Positions 12,901-27,900 of a stretch of DNA of 64,000 nucleotides are shown here, piece after piece (positions within the stretch are counted from its first letter, which is position 1; every line of letters begins with the position of its first letter). A program made the translations under genes and the position numbers. Under the pieces are notes generated by a model. That model was not told where the DNA came from. It made no database searches and was given only the letters and a program-made list of their open reading frames with translations. Source of the stretch: Phoronis australis (taxonomy: Eukaryota; Phoronida; Phoronidae); NCBI GenBank assembly GCA_002633005.1, contig NMRA01000225.1, positions 49,284 to 113,283 on the forward strand. Direction: 5' to 3'.

Positions 12901-15900
12901 GATCCATAGGTTGAATTTCTTTTTGAGACAGAACTCTGTGTCTTTAGCTATATAGTTTGTGACTGTTCATTTCTTAATTTTTGTAACCTTTTTAACTACG
13001 CAGCGGTAAGAAACTTTGATTTTGTTTGAAATTTTTTGTAAAGTATGCTCAGATGTTGCAGTGACACCTAGTGGCTAACATTGGATAACTGCTCTGCTCA
13101 CATCCTTGTGTTTGGAACTTCTTGTGTGAGAAAACTGTTCTTGAATGTTTGTTGTTGGATATATTGTGCCAGGATTTTCTGAACCAGTTTTCTCCACTGC
13201 ATAACGAGCATCAAACTGGTTTTCAAAGTGTGGGCACATTATATTCGACTATTGCCTTATTAACTAAGATGACTACTGGTTCATTTGTGAATGCAGAGCA
13301 TATTTTGTGTGAAACTTAAGTTCTGTTAATGCATCAAATCTTTGGCATGTTTGGCATCAAACTGTACGATGTTTCAAAGCTCTTTCCTCCTAAGCACCCT
13401 AATTTTTTTTCACCTCAATTCTGTTCTTGCTAACTCAACTAGTCATAGAAAATACAACCTGAAATGCCCAATGTGTAACAATTAAATAATATGTGTGCAT
13501 TACCGAGATATTTTTAGCTGGCTCTTGCTTGCAGCACATTTGCTGGCGTTCTCACACTTCGGGGCATGTTTTGAGTGTTTTGAGATCGCTTGCTTTCTCT
13601 ATCACCGATCAATTTGGGGCAAAGCTTGGCCACCATACTCAAAAAAGCCATTTGTCCAGCTGATTTTCAAAATGTCCTATCAGATTTTGACACTGCAAGA
13701 CAAACATCCAAGACCTCTGATGCTTTCACTGTTCAGGTGAACGCTCATAATGTCCACTGTAAAAAGCATAAAAGCATGTTGTCTTGCTTGTGATCTTTAT
13801 CAATGGCTCGCTTGATGCTGTTTTCATCAATGTAGTTTTGATCATAGACTTACAGTTTATTGCAGTCTGTCACGGCATGTTATGTCAAAAATGAAAACAA
13901 AATGTAGTTTTTCTGATTTTAACTCGGTCTGTACATTTTGGGCTGGTGTCCATGGTGGCTTAGATCTTTGTAGATGGTTTTAAATCATGGGTGTCCTTCA
14001 CACACAGTAGGCTTTTTGAAATTTTTATGCAGAGTCAGTGAAGCAGCGTAGAGTTCAATAAAGCTCTCTCGCGACAAGAAAAATCTAGCCAAACTCATTG
14101 CTCTCATTTAAAATACACAGCAATATCTCGCAAAGACTTGCCTTTTTTACGAGATCTTCTCATTATTGAACTCCAACCAGTTCTTTGTTAACCCCACTCT
14201 TACCAGACAATTGTGTCAGTTGACCTGTGTAAATAAACAGTCAGCTTTAGTTAACAAAAGGTTTATGTCCTGGCTGAGAAGTTTACTGTTTCATTATCCC
14301 CTGTTGATCAGTGAATAGCCAAGCCTGGAATGATATTGGTGTTTGCTGAATAGTTGACCATTTTTCAATATTAATTTATCCCATATAAACCTGTTTGCCA
14401 AGTATTAATTTTGTACAGTACAAGCCAATTGAAAACAGGCAAAATACTGTAGTTTCAAATTTTGATGATGGCCTGCAGATTCTTTGTGCTTGCTTACTTC
14501 CAGCTGAAAATGATGGGTTATGATCCATGGTGACTCGTCACCGTTGTACTGAATCTCTTTTCATAAACAATCAATGCCAGCACAAGGTCTTATTAATGTA
14601 TAGTAAATAGAAGCACTTTGATCTAATAACCATTGTACACAGTCATGCACAGTGAACTTGGCAAAAATGATGTCTACAATTTGATTATCGTCATTCGTAA
14701 TCATGGTGTATCATGGTACTAAAGAACTAAGATTGTTTAGTGGCGCAATGGTAGCTGTAAGATTCATTATTAAATTCACCTTTTGGTCACTATTTTTTTT
14801 TCGATAACTCTTGGAGGACTTTGTTTAAACCTGGGATATTAGACTGATGCCAGTGTACAACTTGGTTGTTGTAAAATTATAATCACTGAACAAAAGCAGT
14901 ATCTAATTTGAAAAGTACATGAATGTTTAGGATCAATGTTTCAAGAGATAGTCCTCGTGAACATTTCAATGCAGCTGTGCATTCTGCAAGCACGACCAAC
15001 CTAAACAATTGATTTGCGTCTACAGATGTATTTCTGAAACCCCTTGCAGGATATTGATTGAATTTGCCAAGTTTATTTCCGTGAATGTGACAATGAAACG
15101 ACGAATTTCATATGGATTTGACTACTACTGTCTCCTCAGTGACATTTTGTTTACATTTTCCTCTGCGTCAGAGTTTCTTGATGGATGTTCATGAAAATGG
15201 ATGACACTGTTCCATTTTTGGAAGAATTTGATTCTTTTGTTCGCCGCCTTGTTGTCATTTGCATTGTTTCTGTCCCATCCTCAGTATTTGTCCAGTTCTT
15301 GATGAAGCTTCACGAAGTTTGGCAAATGTGTCCTTATTGACACCATCGCAGCTGGCATCGGCTATATGGCTTTCGTCTAGTAGGTTATTGTGATCAATAA
15401 TCTGATTCATTGTCTACCGAGTCTTGTGTTAGGTCTTTGGGAAGTATGTTCCATCTTTTCAAGGGTTGCATGAGGGAATAGACTCATTTGATTTTGCTCA
15501 TCCCTAGCACACGTGCCCCTCTTTGGCAAGCTGTTTGTCTGCAGCTGATTCTTCAAGAAACCGTTCAGCAGATAGTCATTAAGGCCGTTTTCCCATTGAG
15601 CCCAACTCGTTCGATTGCAGAGCCCAACAACGAGTTGGGAGGTCTGACCCCTGTAGATGATTAACACCATTCTGGCTTTGATGGTTGGAGCGCCAGCTCC
15701 CTTTTGTTCAATAATTGCCCTGTTCTCTGATAAGATCATAACCTGACTGGACGGTGCTGTTAAAAATGAAAGTTAAGTTACAACATATTTTAACACAAAC
15801 CAATTTAGTATTTCTGAATTCCTTGTCAAATGCTGATCATGTTTAGTTTTTGAATCACCAAAATTTCCCAACTATAACCAAAGTCATGACGTTCTACTCT

Positions 15901-18900
15901 TTCCAAACGTACCAACTCCGTATTAGGTTTGACTGTGTTCACATGTGGTTGGTAATAAGACCGGTAGATAATTGGCATGCATGTTGTCATATCATACGAA
16001 GACTGCTTGGCCATTAACAAAGGAGCTGTTTAGAACTGCCTCCAATTAAATGACAAATTTGTCTTTTTTCGGCATATCCAACTCCATCTGCCAAAATACT
16101 TATTAGTCATCTATGAAATTGAGTCCTTACCGGTAATATTCATCTATTACAAATAAGAGGCCAATACCAATTTTAGACATGTCGCTAGGTGCGTTGCCCC
16201 GTAGTAGCTGCAGTTATAAATTTTTCGTCTTCTTTCCTTTCTACCTGGCTTATATTGATTGATTGGTGTTCATGGAATTCAATTTCTGGATGAATGCATG
16301 GCTTTTAAGAGACTGTTTTAAGATTACTCCTGGTACTTGGCGTTGGTATCTCTATAGTGGGAATGTTTATAGTTGATCAATTGTTTCAGTTCTGTGCGCA
16401 ATGCTCACTGTGGGCGCATATCAACGATTTGCGTTGCCGTTGTCAGTCTTAGATTTAATGTCATAAGAAAAAACTTAAAGTGAAGTTTCAGGCAGGAGAC
16501 GAGTGCTCAATCACTTAAGCCCCTGTCGCAGCACATTCCATGAACGTGTGCTTGTAGTGCCAGAAACATGGCCCTGGTTTAAATTAAGTTGTTGTGTTAC
16601 AGGGGGTGGTAACATGACTTTATATGGGAGTGGTCTAGGCGCCTTATTCTTAACCACTACTGTGAATGTGTGCGAGAAAGAGGTCACGCTAATCCATGCC
16701 AATGATAGCCATGTCGTAGTCATGTTACCACCGTCCAATCAGGTCAGATGTTGTGATGTTGAGGTGTTAGTCAAGAACATTGAAAATAAAGTCTTCAGGT
16801 GAGTACTTGGTATCTTGTTGAAGTCACTTGTTCAGTGTCTGTGTATAGACATGATCTCATTAGGCGCTGCCTCACATTTTATAATAGGCATCGATGAAAG
16901 CTTTATCTTACTGGTTCGGATTGGTATTTAGTACAGTGTCTGGACTAAATGACATGGCTCCTTGACCTGTCATGTGATTGACCTGTCATGTGATTGACCT
17001 GTCATGTGATTGACCTGTCATGTGGTTAAGTTTGGTGGTCTTTAGTCTCTGTCTGATCAGGTGGTAGACCTGATGTCTGATCAGATGTCATATCAGGTAT
17101 TATATGCATCTAGGACATCAGACCAGATGAAATGTGACTGAGGAACAAGTGGCATTTCACCCTTTTCCTATTGCAGGTCTCATTCCGTCAACCAGCTGTG
17201 CTACAAACTGCGTGTGGACCACGTTATGCCCCTGGAGGGTTCCAGTGGCGGAGGCACCATCGTCACCCTGATTGGTGAAGGATTTGGCCATGACACATCC
17301 AAGATTAACATCAAGTTTGGAGAGATTGAGTGTGCCGTACTGTCCACCTCTCACAGCCAGACAACATGTATAACTGGAAGCACATTCAAAGTACATCGGG
17401 TTAACCACTGGGGAAATCATCCAAGTATGTTTTTGTTTGGTTTAAATGTATTTCTTGAATTACCTTCTGTGAGTGTGTTCACAGATGTTGGTCACATATC
17501 CTCTCCCCACAGGTACGCCCACCGAGGATATAAGCTGAAAAGTATTCGGGGTGTTCGAGGTTTCCCGTAGCGAGCTGATTGTGAATTAAGTCTCAGAAGA
17601 CCTTTCCGGTGTCTGGTAGCTGACTTGCCAAAGGGAACCGCTAGTCGTAGAAGGCAAAGGCCCTCGCTATATTCGCCAAGCTATTAATTCTGTTGTGCAG
17701 AGTACAATATTGCAGTGACCAAGCGCAGCTTGACGTCTGGTGCATAAGGCTTCAGTTTCAGTGGCATTGGTAGTGACAACTGGGCTGACGAGTTTGTCAG
17801 CTTGCTCATTCACATCGACGTGGCATGGCCAGGGACAAAGGTGCAAAAACACACTGGAGTGGGCATCAGTGCTCCCAGAAAATGAACCAGTTGGATGAGA
17901 GCAGACCAGAGCGGATCTTAAGTCAGCACAGCCATTGAGTCAGTGGCGAAGATGATGGTCATGCATGCCATCAAGGCACAGCTCAGAGAGGCACAGGAGG
18001 GCTTGTTGGACTGGTTCGAACTCGACGTGTGCTACTCGTGTTGTGGCAATCACATCCTTCTGCAAGTATTAGATCTTTATGGTGGATCAGGTATCCCAGT
18101 CATCTCGGTCGGTATTCTGACAGAAGGAACCATGAGTGTCCACTATCAAGGCATCATCCCACCTAGCTCCCAGAACATTTGACGACACATCACTTCAGTG
18201 GTGCCCTCAGGCCAATTTCTACACTCTCTTCTGAAGACTGCAACAACTGCCAGCTCTTCTCCCTGGTCTTCCAATTGAAGCCACGCTGGTGAGACGGCAA
18301 TTCGGTGCTGACCGGCTGTGGTGACAGCAGCATGCAGCTACTGAGTCAGATACCCATGAGCACCCATGGCGTAAATGCAACATGCGATTGCCCATAGTAG
18401 AATACAGAATTAAGCCAATAAACGTTTAGATTATAATTTATGATGAAGTCTAGTAAAGATCTTGACTTGTGTTATCGTGCCAAACTCCATAGGAACTGGA
18501 ATTTGGAGTTCATGTGATAGATATCTTGCTGTTAAGGATTATATGCTCTGAATTGTAATTTTGGTTCTTTTATGTTGAAGCGTCAAAAAAAAATAATTCT
18601 CATTGTTTGGTTTCTTATGCTATGGTAAAAGTAATTTCAATTACTTGGCATCATTCATCTCTATCGAACCTCTGAAACTGCTGCTGAAGAAAGTTTGAAC
18701 TGATAATAGATAGTAAAATGTGAATCAATCTTGAACAAAGAGTGTCATTGAGTACAAAAAACAGAGAGGTGTCATTATTAGAGTCCATAGAGTGTGAATC
18801 AGTCCTAAACAGAGGTGTATCATAGAATACATAAATTGTGAATCAGTCCTGAACAGAGCAGTGTCATAGAGTTAATGTGAATCAGTCCTGAACAGAGAAG

Positions 18901-21900
18901 TGTCGCAGAGTACATAAAATGTGAATCAGTCCTGAGCAAAGAAGTGTCATAAAGTACATAAAATGTGTCATCCTGCATTCTGTTCAAGAAGTTGGCTTTT
19001 CATTTAGAACACTTATCACTTCAAAAATGATCTCAATTTTTTCCCTATTCAGGTGACTGTAAAGAACTGGCAGTTTGTATTGGTTGAAACTTGCTGGGCA
19101 CATACAATAGAACACCGCGATAAGCCAAATTGTTCAGCCTGCTCTACAGCCATAACTGTCAGTTCTTGGCCCTGAAACCACTTCCAACCAGCCTGGGGAA
19201 TATTTCGAGATCAGTGTGATTAGAGTTAGTGTTCACGGGTGTTAAAAAGTTATTAATCTGCACTGTGTTCTTCCAGCTTTTGGCCAGGGCTATGAGTGGG
19301 ATCCCCGTATTATTGAGGTGCAGAAAGGAGACTTTGTGGAATGGAGCTGGGTAGCACCTATTGCTGTGAAGGTCAAGTATTCTGTACAACAAACTGCGAC
19401 CGCCGATACCGAAGAGTATGATGGATCAGGGTTCAAGAGCGAGAGGAGTTCCAATGGTAACGGCTTGTATTTTGGATGTCCATAGCATTCAGTTTCCTTT
19501 AGTGTTATTGAACTGGTTCTTAAAATGTGTGACATGATTTGAAGACAATTTGAAGTCACAAAGTAATTAAAGTATTGTTGTTGAAAATGTGTTTTGGTAA
19601 GAATGAGGAATGAGGTGCAAGACGGGGTGATATTTTGTAAGAGAGATCGTTTTCGATCATTGTTTTCCAGAACAATAAGTAAACAAGATTGTAATATTCG
19701 TAATATTATGTGCCATGGGAGAAATGCCTTTGATGTCATGGAGCTTAGGTTTTGAAAGCTAATACAGCCAGTTAAAAAATATTTTGGAAATTCTATGTGA
19801 TATCTCACAAAGATATGCCTGATATCGTGAAAATTGCAAAATAAGCTCCGCCATACAGAACACAGCCTGATTGAAAACTTGGTAACTGGAGTATGCTTAT
19901 ACAGCAGTGATTTTGTGATTATTAACCTTCGACATGGCCTGAATATCTTACCCAGGCTCGTTCCGACATCAGTTTGTCCGAACTGGTACGTTCTACTACT
20001 GCAGTCATAACTTGTTCAGTCACAGTAAACTAGTGATGCGTGGCGTTGTCAAGGTGATTGAGAGAACAGACAGGTCTCTCCCGCTCAACCTGACCTTGGA
20101 TGGAATGGAGTCAACATACAACATCAAAGGTTTGATTTGACGGGTTTTTGCTGTCATGCAATTTCTTGCGCTACATTGGGTCAAAAGTTAAGTTGGACCT
20201 TATCGACTAGTTTATATTTAGCCAAATATTTACAAAAATATGGGTTTTAACTTGTGATTTCCTGAAAGTAGTAGAAAGCCTATAGAATTTGTTTTTTTCT
20301 ACTTTTTACTTATCTGCCATTTATTGGACTAGTTGATCATGTCTATTGTAATTTAACAAGGCATTTTGAAAGCAAACCAACGGGATCAGTGACATGACTC
20401 CATTTTTCAGATTCTGTTTCTATATTCTATTTTAGATACATAAGCATGACTGGTACTTTCTTATAATTGCCCGGGAGCTCAGCTAATAAAAATCAGGGAT
20501 TATACTGTCGTGTGTGTGTCTACTGTATTAAAATATTACTTAAAAAGTTATATACGAAATTTGATTCTTTGTATCATTTAAAGTAACCCTGCATTACCCG
20601 CCTTGAATTTGAGTGAGTTTGTAAATTAGTAGTCAGCATTTGAGGACGAGCATTACAGTGTGTCTAGTATTTAGATTAAGCCAGTGAACACTGTCATGTT
20701 TTAACTACTCTTGGGCATGGCTGCTGCTGAATTCATTTGTCCACTGAAGGTGAAGACTTTGCTAGTGGTAGTGCAATGCATTCTTTTCCATCCAAATTTA
20801 GTTTTCTGCTGATAAACTGAGTCAAGCATTTTATGCTCTGATCTTTCTTCTCCACCATTCTGCTAGGTGGCAGCTCTGGTGTTGATGCCAGTTCGTGTCC
20901 GGGCGGTGACTACATGTTGTCAGGATGTTCGTCGCCCAAACCCACTGGTACTGATGCAACCAAGTTCAACTTTGCCTACTGGGCATGCAAAACTCCGTAT
21001 GTAACCAGTGTCTCCCCTGCAAATGGTGAGTTTAAAATTAAAGGTTTTCTGATCGACTTAAAAGAGTCAGTCAGGTGTTTTTAGGTCTTACCAAAAGTTT
21101 TATCAAACTTACCAATAAATTAATGCTTTTCAGCTAATTTTCTAATGTTAAGCTGTAACTGATTTCTTTCTTATTCTCTTGACCAAGCTGATTTTTTCCT
21201 CCTTCCCTTTACAATTTTTGACATATCTAAGATTAAGCTTAAGATTAAATGTTGAAAAAAATATGCAACAAACTAACTGTTCACTATTTCCAGTCTTGAA
21301 ATGTGCTACTATTGGCAATGTGGCACACCAAAATATAGCGTTATTGCATTTGAGCGAACAACTTTAATACACCCAAGTCTTATTTATTTATATTACCATT
21401 TTTGTAAAAGTTGTGGCAGTTGTTTAATAATTTGTTATTAAAGCAGTTGGTCTGTGCAGTTCTGAGTAATCATACTCATCTGTACTTGCGTGTTGTTACA
21501 CTTTCATCTTGTTTTTCTTGATTGGAAATTGTGTTAAGAGTCTACGAAAAAGATTTATCCATCACGAAAACTCATAAGGAAGGAAATTCTTTTGACATAG
21601 AAGTTATAGTGTTAACTTTTTGACGTCCATAGTTTCTCCATAGCATCTTAAATCTGAAATTTCATTGATGCATTAGACCTAGGTATTGTGGCCACTCTTT
21701 GTATTTCATTTATTTAAAATAATTTAAGCTCCGCAATAAGGACATTTACCTCGAGTCCTTCTCGAGGCCCAATGCTATCACTTGTGTTGCCATGGTTACA
21801 GTCACTAACTTCGATGCTGTCTTCATCTCTGGCGATGGATTTGCCACCACCGACTGTCAGAATGAGATCAAATTTGGCTCAACCCCATGCACGGTGACCT

Positions 21901-24900
21901 CTAGTGGAGCCTCAAAAATCACATGCAAGGTGGACACCAGTGTAGATACCCAGCCATTCAGCGACGGGGTAAGTTTTCTCAGTCGAATCAACCTGGGCAA
22001 TTAATGGTGAAAGACCTGTAGATTAGTCGTCACGAAATTGTAGATTTTTGACAATTTTGTTTACAGTCCAGGCTTAAGTATACCTCAAGGATATCATCAC
22101 ATATTTGTAAACGGCAAATCTTAAACGATTTCAGTCTGCTGTTCAACACTCTCAGTAGGGTCAGTGGACAACACGGGAATCTACAATGGAGTGCAAGCTG
22201 AATTGGTCAGATTTATGGTCAATGCTTGATAAACGCATGAGTTATGTCATTCGTTCAACCGATGACCAACTATCCACTCAAGCTAATTTAAAAAGTGGGG
22301 TCTTGTTGACACTGACCTCTGTGTGTTGTGTTAGCTGCGACCTTGTCTCGTTTGTTTTATCAAGATGCTCTGTGTCATTGTCAAGCGGCAGATTCCCTTT
22401 ACATGGCGCCACAGCGGAGTTGTAAAAAAGATTGCGGAGGCTTTGGAATTGGCAAGCAGTAAAACATCCAAGTGAAAACCAAGTCGAACGCATCAATTTT
22501 GTCAGACATGATGAGGATTCCGGAGTTGCTTGTACACGTAATTAGTACAGCCTTGTGTTTGGAGGAGTAACAGACTGGAAGTTAGCCGCATATTTTTAAA
22601 TATGCTGAAGGCTCCTACCCTAAGTCATCACTGAAACTGTGCAATGCCTAGATATTGTTATCTGGTCAGAATCGACCAAAAAGTGATTCACGTAGGCCAA
22701 GTATGAGGATTAATGTCAAACCTTGCGAAACTTAAGGGAACACTGTCAATTTATTGGAGCTAGAGGCTTTTCTATCTGGCTCTTCTTTATCGACTGTCAT
22801 CAGTAAGACAAGTTTACCACCCTGTGAAAAGAACCGATTTGTCAGCCAGGTAGCATCAATGTGGATTTGGTGCAGGAGAAATGAAAGACCTGGCAAAGTG
22901 CCTTCTAGTGGCCAGAGCCAGTGGCAGACATCCATCCAGCACTAGTTGGCCTTCTTTGATGCTGGTGTAAAGAAGTTAATGGTCCAAAACACTAGTGAGG
23001 GTCTTCCTCTGACGACTGTCTCTGGCTTTGCAATCTTTTTGATTATTTGTCCTACTGCCTTCTCAATCGGCAGTTTTTCCCTGAGAAAGGAATTCAAGTT
23101 CTTGTCTTGTAGTAAATTGTGACCATTTCCATCATTTCTAGGCCCTCTATCTGTGAGTTAGCGACAATGGTTTTTAGTCCCTCTTTATGATCCTTACCAT
23201 TTTTTCCAAATACTTTTCCTGAAAGTGGAATTATTTTAAGTGATTGTAAGAATATGCTTATATCGAGTTAAACTAACTTGTAGTTTTGTAGACACTTTCT
23301 TAACCTTATGTGTTTACCGTATTCACCACCGTAATAACTGCTCATGGCCCTATAACCGCCCCTCCACGCGTTTTTAGACTTTGGAAAATAAGCGCCCAGT
23401 CCATGAACGTGTACGTGCGAGAAACGTCTTACCTACAGTCCTAAAATTCTACAGTAACGTCATCAATTTATCAATAATATCCGACAGTCCTGAAAAAATC
23501 ATTGTGCGCACAATTTGTAGACCACGAGCCTCGCCGCTATGTCGGTATTTAGCCATGACTATACACTTCAAACTTGGGCCATGCTTCAAAACGAACACAA
23601 AAGTTTTGCTGATCTTGCGAGGACCAATGGTCTGGCCTTTCAGAACAGAAGTAGTGTACTTGTCTACGGGATTGCTTTGTAGATATTTCCCGCTTTCAAC
23701 TGGAATCCAAATTTCTTTGTACACGTGAAAACCGCGAACCCAAGACTAATAAAAAGCTTAGCCAGTGTTAAAAGCATGTGGCCAGGAAGCACGCGTTACA
23801 TACATGAACCTGTCATCAAAGACATTAGTCAGGAACTATCCATTCATGAAACGGATAGCATAGCATTGGCAAGAAATGAACAATGGCACTAATTTCCGAC
23901 AGTTTCTTATAACTATAAAAATGTTTGTGTTATTTTTAAGATGAATTGTTTGATTAACCATAATTGGTTATCGGAATAAATATTGATTAAGTAATTAGTA
24001 AGAATAGATCCATTTTAAGTAGCCCAAAATTTGTGCATATGTACTTTTAAATCATGGGGTCAGACTTGTTAACAATGTCATGTAATTTAACGTCAAAATC
24101 TATTTTTAAATGGTGTTTACAACTTTGGCTTCTGGGGTCAAAGTACTCTAGAGATACTAGAAAATTCTGAGAACAAACTGTATCCGCCAATGATATGATT
24201 GGATATGATCACATGGTTTTTATTAACCAATCACTAAATAAGTAGAATATCCATGGGCTTAAGTCAACAAGATAATTATTCAGATGCGCTATAGTAATTG
24301 AAGCATAAAGACTTGCAGAGGAAATTGTACAGCAGAGCCGACTCGTGGAAGATTCCAGAAAGGATCTTGGCAAGGGCAGGGGTTAAAAAACAGGAAGTTA
24401 ACTAATTAGAGCTTGTCACTTGCATCGTGGGTAGTAAGATATTACCTGAAATGTTGCGTCACCAGCCAGAGACTGTAACCAGCAAGAAGAATCGCGGGTA
24501 GAAGAAATTGCCGGCAAGTTTTGCATCACCTGAGGCAGTGACCAGCAAGTACACTGTCGCTATGCAGTATGTGTAGTTCGAAGATTCACCAACAGGACAG
24601 TCATCCAACAAGTGGAGAGTCCTTTCTTGGATAGCAGATAAGACATAATTGATTATTTTGATTGATTGATTAAAGTAATCATTAAAGAGAGTGCTAGCGT
24701 AGTTACTCTTCTTTGTAGTTGATTACTTAATTAACAACAGGTTTCACTTATCTAATAAGAGGTTATCATATAATAAATTAATTACTGGATTTAATTATTC
24801 ACTCTCCATCTATGCACAATCTCAAAGCATACGTACCTTTTAAACAAACCCACTGTCAATCTCTGACATTGGTGTTTTTAAGCGAAATATCCGATAAAAT

Positions 24901-27900
24901 GACCACTGACATTGGATGCTTAGACACCCTTACATGGAAAAATAACTGTCACGTATGCATCCAGCCACACGGTGACTAATATGGGCCTTACCGAGACAAA
25001 TGCTGAATGAAACATGCTCTGGTTTAGGCCTACTGCTTGTGCAACTACAATGCACATCTAGTAGCTCCTTAGATTGCGTGGCTCTGGCCGTACGGTCTGT
25101 GCTCTAGCTGGGAAATGAACTCTGGTGACACGCACGCGCTCGCTTACTCAACACAGACGAACTTCAGAACAAACGTCAGGTGACAACAACGTGTGTGTTT
25201 GTCCAGACATTTTTCTCATGTTTGCCGATCATACATGTAGATGGCAGGATGTAGCACAGATTTGTACTTAAACCTGCCTTTAAAGCAGACTCCATGGGAA
25301 CTTAAAAATCTTAGTGGCGCTACTTGGAAAACTTAAGGAGGATTTCAGGTTATTTGCTTGAGTTGAAACTAATTTTATTCAAGCATTCAAGTCGCCATAT
25401 CGACGATTGCGAGGCAGTCAGCACAATTTCCTGTAAAATGATGGTAATTTAGCAGCAAAGTTTGATAGCAATGCAACACGGTTTTGTAGTAAGTCTTTCA
25501 TAGATTACATATACGTCACAGAGCGTAAATGTGATGAATCTCAATACCTTCCGATTTCACCCATTTCTGAGACCAGGTTTCAACGGCCTTGGGTTATAAT
25601 AAACGCCCCCCTGAAACGAACTTACCTAAGCGCCCTGGGCGGTTATTACGGCGAATACGACATCCCATTCGTCTTCATCTAAGTATCTAGTGAACAAATC
25701 TTGCTTTCTGTTCACTATCTGGTTCTCTCTTAGACACCATTGCTAAATTTTCTCTCGCACACCTGCATGACCCATGANACCCATAAGTGGATGTGCATCC
25801 AATTCAGTTCTCGTTAGGGCTTCATATCCCTGTGTTTTATAGCCTTAGATGTCAATGAAGTTTTTTTGCAAATAACATGTTCTAATAAATAGTAGTTGCT
25901 ATACTCTCTCGTTTTAAGAATTCGATCTTTTGGAGCATTTTGAACTTCCAAAAGGTTGCAAAGAATATTTGAATGTTAGGTTTTATTTCAAATAAAACAT
26001 TAATTCATTTTGAAAAATGATAGTTTTGAAATATTTTTTTTGTTTTTATAGCACTTGACTTCAAATTTACAACTGAGTCATTAAACGTGATTAGGCACAA
26101 ACTCAACTTAGGGTAAACATTATTTGTGCCCACAATTTAGGATACTTAAATCCACTGGCAAGCCTTGTAGAACTCTGTCTAGCTTCAATGCCATTTTTTA
26201 TGTGCCCACATATTTATGCGTCCACATACTTATATGTGGACGCATTATGCGTCATCTCCGTCCGTCCGGCGTCTGTCCGGCATCCGTCCAGCGTCCGTCC
26301 GACGTCCGCTGCTCTATCTCCAAAATGCTTTGTTGTACGTTGTACATATGTTCCTATCATGGATGGGACGACATGATCGAACTTTCGGACGGATCCGACT
26401 ACCGGTGTGCCCCCTAGTGGCAATTTTAGTTTTTTCCGCTTACCTCATCTTCAAAGGTCCTATACGTATTTTCATAAAATTTGACGTATAGGCATCTATT
26501 GGTGAGATGACACTGTCCTCCCGTTTTCGGATGGATTCGACGTAGTTTGCGCCACCTAGTGGCCATTTTTGCTGTTTTCGAGTCTGTTTTTTGGCGTACA
26601 CTCCTTTGTCAACCAAACCGCTCTAAAGATGATCGTGATAATTGGCATGTATGTTTTTATTATGAAGAGGACGGTTGACGATAATTTTCTGACGATTTCG
26701 ACTACTGTGGCACCTCCTAGTGGTAGTTTTGTCTCTTTTTGTGCCCATGGCTGTTTCTCCTAAACCGTTGGCAAGAACTTTACTAGATTCTGCAAGTGCA
26801 TTTATGTGATGTTGACAATGGTTAATGACGACTTTCTGAAGGATCTGACTACCAGTGTGCCCCCTAGTGGCAATTTAATATTTTTACATTTACCTCTGTA
26901 TCTTCAAAGGTCCTCAAGGTATTTTCATAAAATTTTGGAACATAGGCGCCTATTAGTGAGATGACGCTATCCTCCCGTGTTTGGACGGATTCGACGAAAT
27001 TTGCGCCACCTAGTGGCCATTTTTGCTGTTTTCAAGTCTGTTTTTTGGCGTCCACCCCTCTATCAACCAAACCGCTCTAAGGATGATTGTGGAAATTGGC
27101 ATGTATGTTTTTATTATGAAGAGGACGGCTGACGATGATTTTTCACCAATTTCGACCCCTGTGGCACCTCCTAGTGGCAGTTTTTTTTCTCTTTTTGCAC
27201 CCATGGCTGTATCTCCTAAACTGATGGCAGGATCTTTACTAAATTCTGCAAGCATATTCATATGATGTTGACAAGCAATGATGACAACTTTCGGAGAGAT
27301 CTGACTACCAGTGTGCCCCCTAGTGGCAATTTATGTTTTTACGTTTACCTCAGTCTGTATCTTCAAAAGTCCTCAACGTATTTTCATAAAATTTGAAACA
27401 TAGGTACCTATTAGTGAGATGAAGCTATCCTCCCATTTTCGGTAGTTTGATGTAGTTTGCATCACCTAGTGGCCATTTATACTGTTTTTTAGTGTCCACC
27501 CCTCTATCAACCAAACCGCACTTAGGATGATTGTGAAAATTGGCATGTATGTTCTTACTACGAAGCTGACAATGATTTACCAATGACTTCGACTATTGTG
27601 GTGCCTCCTAGTGACAGTTTTGTTTTTTTTTTGCACCCAAGGCTGTATCTCCTAAACGGTTTGCAGCATCTTTGCTAAATTTAGCAAGTGTATTTATATG
27701 ATGTTAACAACGGATGACAACTTTCGGACGGATCTGACAACCAGTGTGCCCCGTTTGGCTTACTTCTGTATCTTTAAAGGTCCTCAACGGATTATCAAAA
27801 AGTTTGGAATAAGGCATTTATTGGTGAGATGATGCTATCCTCCCGCTTTGGGATGAAATCGAGGAACTTTTGCACCATCTGGTGGCCATTATTCCTGTTT

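Noticed and set aside
16962-17025. CRISPR-like direct repeats
   Set aside because: Units are adjacent without spacers, and the window is clearly eukaryotic.
19290-19808. 172-codon antisense frame over exon 12
   Set aside because: Mirror of exon 12 coding plus AT-rich intron; no start, splice or homology support.
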